Shown piece after piece: positions 56,901 through 64,000 of a DNA stretch of 64,000 bases. This DNA comes from Rheum nobile (lineage: Eukaryota > Streptophyta > Magnoliopsida > Caryophyllales > Polygonaceae): contig WOAB01000476.1 of NCBI GenBank assembly GCA_027886185.1, forward strand, positions 2,170,001 through 2,234,000, in the 5' to 3' direction. The position numbers were made by a program, and so were the translations under genes. The first letter of the stretch is position 1. The number at the start of each line of letters is the position of its first letter. Under the pieces are notes generated by a model. The model made no database searches, had not been told where the DNA came from, and saw nothing but the letters and a program-made list of their open reading frames with translations.

Positions 56901-58331
56901 AGGTCGGGAAAGAAGGAAGAGGTTGGGAAAGAAGAGTTTGGGAAGGAAGGAGATGAGAAGGAAGAGGTTGGTAAGGTTGACATTGACAAGGATGAGAAGG
57001 AAGAGGCTGGTAAGGAAGAGGTTGAGAAGGAGGGTATTGAGGAGGTTGTGAATGTGAAACAAGAGTTTGCCAAAGGCCAAGTTGTTTTCGGCAATAGGAA
57101 GAAGGCTATGGGTCTATCTCCAAAGAAGTCCCCAAAGAAGTCAAGGTACCTCCCCAAGCGTAGTGTGAAGCCATCTACTTCAGTCCTCTCCCCTTATAGA
57201 TCTAAGAAACAAAACAACCAAAAGGCCAAGGACAATGAGAAGGACAAGGACAAGAAGAAGGAAGTGAGGGGTAAGAGTTTTTGGAAAAGGATCACAAAAA
57301 ATCCAGCTGTGAAGGAAATGACTCCTGTAATAGAGTGGTACAAGGATGAAAGGTATGTATATCCAACTTATATCTCTCTCATCCAATGAAGTTTATGTAC
57401 TTATATTGTCCTTTATGTTGCAGACCTATAGAATTCCGTGGAGTTAGCAAAATATACATTGACAATGATTTCATGGAGAGCTTAATTGAACCAACTAAGT
57501 GGTGGGGTAATTTGGTAAGGGTGACCGGTTTTTAAAAAAATTGTAAATTTTGTCCACATACTCTATCAATATATTGATTTTGTAAATTTTTGTTGCCAAC
57601 ACTTAGATGAGGTCCTAATTTTACTTCGCGATGCGCTCCTGAAGAACCCAAGTGAGAATCATAAGGCGACTATTATGGACACTACATGGTGTGAAGACTA
57701 CAAAGACCAACACAAGTGTGAAATGGGTGGTGTTGCAGTACCAGAATTTCCAAATCGCGTCGCTCGATACTTTAGAGGTGAACTTCCAATTTTTCATGGG
57801 AAGAATTGGGAAGAGGTGGACTTCATCTATGCACCGATTTTTGTGGGCACAAACCACTGGGTTGCCATTCAAATTGACCTGGTTAATTGGAGCTTAAGTG
57901 TGTTTGATTGCAATGCGAATCTGAAGCGTGATCATGTCATAGAAGAAGCAGTCGCCCCTATTATCAAGTATCTTCCTAAGTTTGTGAGCAAGCACGAACC
58001 TTTGTCCAAGAAATATGCACACCGGGGTGTCTCAATTCTTACTTACAATGGAAGAGTTGGCAATCTGGAACAGAACATAAGAGCGTAAGATATCTTGCTT
58101 CCAGTTTGTTTTTTACCCACCACCTAAAATATTAACATAGAATTGACCTTTCTTATTTTTGGTTGCAGTGGTGACTGTGGAGTATACACCTTGAAGTACA
58201 TTGAGTGGTTGAGTTTTGGAAGTGATGATCTCTCCCTCATTTCAGATGATACGATCGACTATCACAGATTCGACATTGCTAATACTGTGTTCGACAAGCA
58301 GTGGAAGACAATGTTGAACTATGGACAATAG
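53936..58331 (+). CDS. ULP1-like (C48) cysteine protease with DUF1985 region, eight exons
   Basis: The model exons are 53936-54190, 54314-55030, 55351-56172, 56296-56475, 56625-57352, 57424-57514, 57607-58084 and 58169-58331, about 1,140 residues. The order is a basic N-terminus, then a DUF1985-type domain (about residues 90-320; IRFS-like LRFSMKEFALITGLNCG), then an acidic region with tandem KAVSEDE/KAGSDKAV repeats, a Lys-rich linker, and a C-terminal ULP1 peptidase. Catalytic residues are all present: His (codon 57855, NHWVAI), Asp (57906, VFDCN), Gln (58071) and Cys (58176, GDCGVY). ULP1 enzymes process SUMO; the role in MULEs is unknown. Odd points: the exon 5 acceptor lacks a pyrimidine tract, and the exon 6 donor and exon 7 acceptor join one base out of phase, so this copy may be damaged there. 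Confidence 0.8.
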
Positions 58332-58869
58332 TGTGTCATCATAACACTAGATTGTGTGAACAATGTTTTGTTTGGATTGCAACTTTGATGCATGAAAAAT
58401 GTTTTGTTTGCGTTGTGTTTTTGGGGCAAATTTGATGTACGAACAATGTATTGTGTTTCAACTCTTCTGATTCTGTTGTTGTATAAGTCATCTATCTCAT
58501 CCAATGTGTTGTGTTTCAACTTTGATGCATGAACAATGTGTTGTGTTTCGACAAGCAGTGGAAAACAATATAAGTGAAAGTTTATACCTTAAGTGACAGG
58601 TTTTAAATTCAATGGTGGAGAGCAATATTTCCAAAACCCGGTTTTGATTGATTAAAATTAACCGATTAGTCAAAACAATTTCCAAAACCCGATTTAGATG
58701 AATTTTAAACTCACCCAAATTCTTACCCTCATCCTACAGCTACCGTATTTTCTTCATCCTTCTCCCATGGCTCATTGAGGCATTTCAAAAACTCTATACA
58801 ACTCCGAGAATCGATTGAAGGGTGTATTTCGCAGGGAGTGGAGATTGAGAGAGCTCGAGGGTGTAACCC
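58332..58869 (+). other. Spacer between the ULP1 and GRF genes
   Basis: No gene. The phrase TGTTGTGTTTCAACTTTGATG and close variants recur three times (58360-58560). Confidence 0.45.
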
Positions 58870-59711
58870 ATGGCATACTCGGAAGGATCCAGCAGTGGTG
58901 GGAATGTAAAGGTAAGTTTGGTATGATTTAGGGTTTCAATTTGGGGAAGTATTTTCTACTGTTTTGTTTCAATGTATGTTCTAAAATACGAATTGAATTG
59001 TGGATTTGCTACAGAATTCCATATTTGCTATTGTTTTGTTTCTGCTTGAAATTTTGTGAACTCTAATATGTGGTTTGGCAAAGTAGCTTGAAACTCTTCT
59101 GACAAAGATGTTTTGATTACTACTGATGAAGACAAGACGTAGCCTAAACTCATGTTTATTCATGAGGAGATGGAATACAGCAGCAATGGAGTCCAAATTG
59201 ATAAGATGTGCATGTGGTGTTGCCTGCCGATATTTCACTTCTATGACAAACGAGAATCCGGGAAGGAGATTTATAAGATGTGTAAACCGGGTGCGTATCT
59301 AGCTTGTTTGCTAATATTCATAATATTTTGTTTTAAAAGTGTTTTGAATACTTTATGATACGAATCCAGTTTTCATGTATTTTGGATTGAATGCAGGTTG
59401 GAGGTTGTGGATTTTGGGAATGGTATGACCCTCCACTTTGTCCTATTGCAACAGAACTTATTCCTATGCTAAGAGATGAGATAATCCAGGTGAAAGATGC
59501 ATTGGATGTGAAAGAGAGTATAATTTCAGCATATGAGGCAGAGCTTGGAATGCTACAGCAGGAAGTGATAAGGCTTAAAGGTGGTGCAAAGAGTGTTATC
59601 GGTCATGAAGAAGAGTGTCGAGTTAAGGCGTCAAACTATGTTGAACGTGTGCTGAAGGTTACTTGTTTTTTTGTGGTAATGGCTTGTGTAATTAAAGTCT
59701 ATTTCACTTAG
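58870..59711 (+). CDS. GRF-type zinc-finger protein with coiled coil and C-terminal membrane segment
   Basis: Three exons are proposed: 58870-58911, about 59143-59290 and about 59406-59711, giving roughly 165 residues. The start MAYSEGSSS has a favourable context (CCCATGGC). The middle exon supplies CMWCC and a following C (KMCKPG); the last begins with GCGFWEWYDPP, the typical GRF finger end (Cys, then aromatic-x-Trp). After it come a Glu/Lys-rich helix (IIQVKDALDVKES...) likely to form a coiled coil and a hydrophobic C-terminal stretch (FFVVMACVIKVYF) likely to be a membrane anchor. The exon 2 start and exon 3 acceptor are uncertain by a few codons. GRF fingers bind nucleic acid in some nucleases and helicases; here the function is unknown. 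It sits inside the MULE between ULP1 and transposase. Confidence 0.65.
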
Positions 59712-60247
59712 CCTGTTGTAAGCTCTCGGTTGTTAAGAGTCTTGTAAGCTATCTATGTCTAGAACTATTTAAGCTGTAGGATTTTATGGGAAAGTGTAAG
59801 CTTGAAGGATTTTCAATTATATATGTTTCATGCTTTAAGCTTTAAGGAAGTATTCATGCTGAAATCAGAATGACACATGCTTTTAATGTTATTTTTCTTA
59901 CCCAAGATGGATGATTTGTGTGAACTCTTTTCACCATAAATCTGAACTTAACTAAGAAGCATAATACACCACACATTCATAACATTTTTGCAAAGGTAGA
60001 TAAGTGACAGGTTTTACATTCAAAGGTGGCGAGATAGTATTACATTAACTAAGAAGCATAAAGCATCCCATGGTTCATCACTGGAATAAGTAACAGACAC
60101 AAAAGTAAAGTAATATGACTTATAAGAGATCATTTAAGAGTTTGAGATCTCTTATTGGTCATATTAATCTTACCAAAACCATACCAAAAAAAATAGCATT
60201 GTTCATAACTGGAATATAAAAGATAGCACACTATGAAAGATAGCACA
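59712..60247. other. Spacer between convergent GRF and transposase genes
   Basis: About 540 bp holding both 3' ends. No gene was seen. Confidence 0.45.
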
Positions 60248-63043
60248 CTATGGTCTTACCCTTGATCCTCCTCTTGCAGCCCGATAGCACCTCTGGTAAG
60301 TATGACCAGTCAGCCCACATCTTGCACATCTATTGGACACACGTTTGTAGGGTCTCTCCCACCTAGCCTTGTATCTATTCAGCCTTGGTCTACCAGCGCC
60401 CCTTTTCCATGGTGGTGGCAAACATGCGATTTGCGATACGGACAATGGAACATCCCATTGCTTGCGTGGGGGGACCAGATGGATGGTTTCCTTGTAAACA
60501 TCTTTCAAACTGTTATTGCAATAGAAATGAGTAACCAGAGTAGTAACATCAACACCCCTATCCTTTGCTACTGCCATAGCATGTGTGCATGGAATTCGAT
60601 CTTTCTGAAAGACATTGCATTGGCAAGTTAGTCGGCGAATATTCACTTCGTACTTATTCCTTCCATCTGTCACCTCTGCTTCAATATCACTTAGCCTATG
60701 GACACTCATTGTCACAGAAGCCGCATACCTTTGATCCATGGTTTTGGTCACAGACCTGGTACTTACCTCAGCCCACGTAGCAGCCGACTCCCTCCTTTCA
60801 CAGAACCAGGTGGCAAAGGTATGCAAGATAACATCAAACAATGGTACAATAGGCCACATACGCTCCTCTTTAAACACATTGTTCAGACATTCTGCATTGT
60901 TTGTAGTCATGATGTTGAACCTGTCAGTTGAGAAATATGCCCTTGACCACTGATTAAGGGGCACTTTCAGAGCATCTTTTACCACAGCCGGAGCCCTGTT
61001 TCTTAGGATCTCAAGCTCGGTCCTATATTCTTCTACCGTGTACGCCTTTGCAACCTTGAACCACTGGTCTTACAAGCCTCCCCAACGGAACTTCAGCTTG
61101 AAGTTTTGTAGCATATGATAAATGCAATATCCATGGCTAGCAAGAGTGTATTGTGTTTTCAGAGCAGCTTTTATACTCAAATGACGATCAGAGACAAAAA
61201 CCACATCCACGCTATCGGTACAACAGCTTTCTTCAACTCCTTAAAGAAGAAGGACCAAGAATCCTTATTCTCACTGTCTACTACAGCAAAGGCCAGGGGG
61301 TAGATTTGTCTGTTTCCATCTTGGGCAGTAGCTAGAAGAAGTTGTCCGTTGAATCTCCCTCCTAAGTGTGCTCCATCAACACAAATCACCTGATTTTCAT
61401 ATAAAACCGGTCACCCTATTGAAGTTTACCCTCCAGGTCATATTATATAATCAAGACAAACAATAAAGTTGGAGAAACATAAAGTTACCTTTCTCAAACG
61501 GGGAACAGCCCTGATGCAAGCACCCAAGGCCCAGAAGCAGTACTTGAAACGGTTTTCAGAATCTGTTATTATAGCTGTATGCGTGCCAGGATTGACCTCT
61601 TTCAACATATGTTGCCATGAGTGAAGTTGACTGTAACCTTCCTCGGCAGTCCCTCGAATAATGTCCTCTGCTAGCACTCTTGCTCTATTGGCTTTGTGAT
61701 AACTGGCATCGACTCCCAGGCCTTTCATGACAGCTTGTATCTCTCTTGCCCTTGGTGCATCCTTGCGACCTCTAAACCTGTTACACCAACACCAATAGAT
61801 AGTCTTTAGACATTTTGCATAAAACTGTCTGAATTGAAGTTAAAATCTTCAACAAAAACAATATATACCTATCAAGAATACTCTGTGAAATTACGGAGGC
61901 AGTGGCATGCCTGTTGTGATCCTGCCTGAACAGCATCCCACATGTATGGTTTGTAGCAAACCTCCGGACAATAAACGCACTAGTACCTATCTTCACTGAA
62001 GCACGAAAACCAAATGAACATCCTCTGTTTTTGCACTCCACCACATAACAAGTCTTATCAGACCTCTTCACAAGCATTTCTACACAATTGTCCATAGCAT
62101 ATGCGGCTAACGCATGCTGAAGCTCCTTCTTGGTTTGAAACATATCTCCACACTTGATTGTCTTGGACTTCGACTTGTCCACCACTTCTTCTACATCCAC
62201 CAAATTTTGAAAGTCAGTAGGGACTTCAGAACGGTAATATCTCTCTTCGGCTTCATCAATAGCATCCAGATATTCAGGCTTCCCAATATCAACCTCCTCA
62301 ACGTTGTCAACATTTTCAATGTATTCCTCTTCTTCCTCGGAAAGGTTGACAAGGTCACAACCTTTATGCTTGGTTGCAGAAATAACAACATCCTCCTCTT
62401 CATCGTCACTGCTTAGTGACACAACCTCAACTGTCTTGGCTTTCTTACAAAACCACTTTGTAACAGTGTCAACATTCTGTTTCTCTCCACCCTTCACAGA
62501 CATCCGGACATGCATCCCCTCCACTCCTATTTCATCTTCTAAAAGATCAGCATCTAATATGTCGCTCAACATCTGGTCCGACTTTCTTTTTTGGCTTAGT
62601 ATAGGAGTAAAAGATGCACCATCATTTCCAGGCTGGGATACAGGTTGAGGTGCACTTAATGGAACATCGATCATCTCTTCTTCTTCTTTTGGAACTAATT
62701 TAGGTTTTTCTTTTGAAACTCCAGATTTTGGTTGCACAATGGAATGCAAAGCAATTGGCCAAACTCTGTCTTTACAATTTGTCATGTTCAAAAAGATGTA
62801 TGCTTCTACATCATCCTTATCGCAAATATCAAAGGGAGGAAAGTGCGGATTTTGTAAAGATATGTAACTCATCTTCAAGTCGAACCTGGTAAGATCAATT
62901 TCCAGTTTTTCTGCAATCTTGATCTTCAGTGATTCATAATCGATTTTCTCACTAACCATCATCCCCTTCGCCTTTTTTGTTCCTTCATAAATCCAAATCT
63001 CATTCTCGCACCTCCACTTTCCTCCACTGATTAGAGAAACCAT
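60248..63043 (-). pseudogene. MURA-type MULE transposase, frameshifted
   Basis: Exons on the minus strand are 63043-61869, 61777-61489 and from about 61391 to 60248. Exon 1 has a PB1-like start, an acidic linker and a MuDR DNA-binding domain with conserved Cys and His (YVVECKNRGCSF, then NHTCG). Exons 2-3 carry the MULE catalytic domain: CVDGAHLGG with the first Asp, then VFVSDRH with the second. The C-terminus has a SWIM finger (C-X-C ... C-X-H in CQCNVF and CTHAMA) and a CCHC knuckle (C-X2-C-X4-H-X4-C) near 60290-60330. Two lesions: a frameshift near 61,212-61,230 before the second catalytic Asp, and an in-frame TAA at 61070-61072. Full domain content shows a recently autonomous lineage. 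Confidence 0.85.
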
Positions 63044-63636
63044 ATACGTTGGAGTTGATCTTCCTGAAGAAGCAAAAAATAAGAAAAGTTAATTAACGAA
63101 ACAAACAAAAATAAACACAAATAAAACAGAGCACGTGTGAATCTAATATGAAAACTTACCCATAGAAAATGAGAATATTAACAGTGGCAATAAAGGAAGC
63201 TTGGTTTAACAGTGGCAATAACTCGGATGGCAGGTATGAAGCAGAGGACATAAATAAAGGAAGCTTGGTTTAACAGTGGCAATAACCTGGTAAGATGAAG
63301 AAGCCTAACGTAATTTTTGGTGGGAAAGAGATGATTAACTAAGCTAGCTTAGTTTTGGCGGGAAATATGCAGTGATTTGACAGCTACACATCAGCGTTTT
63401 TTGTGGCTGAAATTCATTTGGTTTAACATTAAGCTTAAGCTTAATCTCCATCCGGCTTAATCACAGCTTCTCTCCATATATAATTTTAAATTCTGACACA
63501 CAGTACAATCAAGCCTGTTGCCATCTTTTCAACTTTTCAACTTCTTTTCTTTTCCTTTTAAATTTCGATTTACAAATTCTGATAATGCATTTTCTACCCA
63601 AAATATAAAAGCAAAATAAAATCAAATAAAGTCACT
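63044..63636 (-). other. MULE transposase promoter region
   Basis: About 590 bp upstream of the transposase start. A GGAAGCTTGGTTTAACAGTGG segment is duplicated (near 63198 and 63258). TATATAA near 63478 is a possible TATA box. No gene. Confidence 0.4.
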
Positions 63637-63720
63637 TTATGTTATTACAGTTATATCCAAAAATATAAGTACAACTTTGCAAATTTCATTCACAATGTGG
63701 TATATCCTTGCAAAATAGCC
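63637..63720 (-). repeat. MULE right terminal inverted repeat
   Basis: Reverse complement starts GGCTATTTTGC and pairs with 53293-53376. The 9 bp TTGCAAAAT follows at 63721-63729; a second TTGCAAAAT occurs just inside the end. Confidence 0.75.
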
Positions 63721-64000
63721 TTGCAAAATATAGGTATTTTTTAAATTAATATCATATTTTTTAATGCTTAGAAGGATGCTATTTTACGTTTCATTCGAAT
63801 TGTTACATTTAGTATATGAACATAAAATACGATAAAATAAGTAATTTTTTGTATATTTAATATATATGTTACAGTTTCTTTGTTCAACCTTTATTCTCTA
63901 TATAACAATGAGCAACGGTACAATTCCTGTTACAGTGACGAATAGAAGAACAAGAAATCATACTGGTAACTCTGGTAAGTCTGTTGTATATTTTTTCTAA
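63721..64000 (+). other. Helitron 2 resumes: exon end, intron and next small exon
   Basis: TTGCAAAAT (target duplication) is followed by ATAG and a GT donor at 63734, completing the interrupted 54 nt exon. The intron shares TTTGTTCAACCTTTAT with the intron near 52590. A 39 nt exon at 63936-63974 lies between TTACAG and GTAAGT and keeps phase 1. The gene continues past the window. Confidence 0.65.

Larger units (their letters stand above)
53293..63720. mobile_element. Mutator-like element (KI/Kaonashi-like) with ULP1 protease, GRF zinc finger and MURA-type transposase
   Basis: 10,428 bp bounded by imperfect terminal inverted repeats of about 80 bp and a perfect 9 bp target duplication TTGCAAAAT (53284-53292 and 63721-63729). 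A 9 bp duplication is characteristic of Mutator elements. Joining the flanks restores a 54 nt exon of the Helitron gene that is paralogous to 52398-52451, which independently proves the boundaries. The cargo is a ULP1-like protease gene and a GRF zinc-finger gene on the plus strand, and a MURA-like transposase on the minus strand. MULEs with transposase plus ULP1-like genes are known in plants as the Kaonashi (KI) group. The transposase is broken, so this copy is not autonomous as read. Confidence 0.9.
37970..64000 (+). mobile_element. Helitron 2 (RPA-carrying), continues past the right edge, split by a MULE
   Basis: It starts TCTACTATATAA at 37970 after an A, sharing its first 12 bases with Helitron 1. 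The interior encodes, in order on the plus strand, a nine-exon RPA70-like gene, a two-exon gene of unknown function and a chain of small exons. RPA-like genes are a known cargo of plant Helitrons. No 3' hairpin with a CTRR end is seen before the window ends, and Helitron sequence resumes after the MULE at 63721, so the element extends beyond 64000. The Rep/helicase gene that an autonomous copy needs would have to lie there. The element is more than 15.6 kb even without the MULE. Confidence 0.8.

Noticed and set aside
56870..57157. Ser/Phe-rich minus-strand ORFs opposite the ULP1 linker
   Set aside because: They are antisense of the Lys/Glu-rich linker exon.

Overview
The window looks like repeat-rich intergenic DNA from a flowering plant, probably a eudicot. 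The evidence is AT-rich sequence, GT-AG introns, Ty1/Copia and Ty3/Gypsy LTR elements primed by initiator Met-tRNA, Helitrons carrying a replication protein A gene, and a Mutator-like element carrying a ULP1-type protease. I see no single-copy host gene. Nearly every coding sequence belongs to a transposable element. Intron-exon models were drawn by eye from splice sites and reading phase.

Layout. 1-875: a minus-oriented Gypsy-type LTR that runs off the left edge. 1408-18717: a rearranged Gypsy element read LTR - gag middle - polypurine tract - LTR - primer site - gag start, with no intact pol. Its second LTR is split by a complete but dead 10.6 kb Sirevirus-like Copia element (5021-15580, minus strand), which carries an extra 512-codon ORF after pol. 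18718-22978: AT-rich sequence with a long CT microsatellite and a diverged inverted repeat. 22979-25390: a solo LTR with a perfect 5 bp target duplication (AAAAT). 25514-34087: Helitron 1, which has no RPA or helicase gene and itself hosts a 1.8 kb LTR element (25840-27677, target duplication CTAAA). 34149-37383: a second solo LTR (target duplication CCAAC) holding a seven-copy 45 bp array. 37970 to beyond 64000: Helitron 2, with an apparently intact nine-exon RPA70-like gene, an unrecognised two-exon gene with an acidic tail, and a run of at least twelve small exons that is probably the 5' end of a larger gene. 53293-63720: a Mutator-like element (MULE) inserted into one of those small exons, with a 9 bp duplication (TTGCAAAAT). 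The MULE carries a ULP1-type protease gene, a GRF zinc-finger gene and a broken MURA-type transposase.

How the pieces relate. The nesting gives relative ages: Gypsy before Copia; Helitron 1 before its small LTR element; Helitron 2 before the MULE. The two Helitrons share the 5' end TCTACTATATAA, a GGCTATAAAA promoter core followed by two long hairpins, divergent minus-strand leader sequences, and the small-exon cluster. Helitron 1 therefore looks like an internally deleted, decayed relative of Helitron 2. In Helitron 2 the hairpins lie between the TATA box and the RPA start codon.

Most unusual points: (i) the Helitron 2 small-exon gene, where every internal exon is a multiple of three in length and in phase 1, and a block of exons is duplicated; (ii) the four related leader hairpins; (iii) the unrecognised 273-residue Helitron gene; (iv) a GRF zinc-finger gene beside the ULP1 gene in the MULE; (v) the additional ORF of the Sirevirus-like element.
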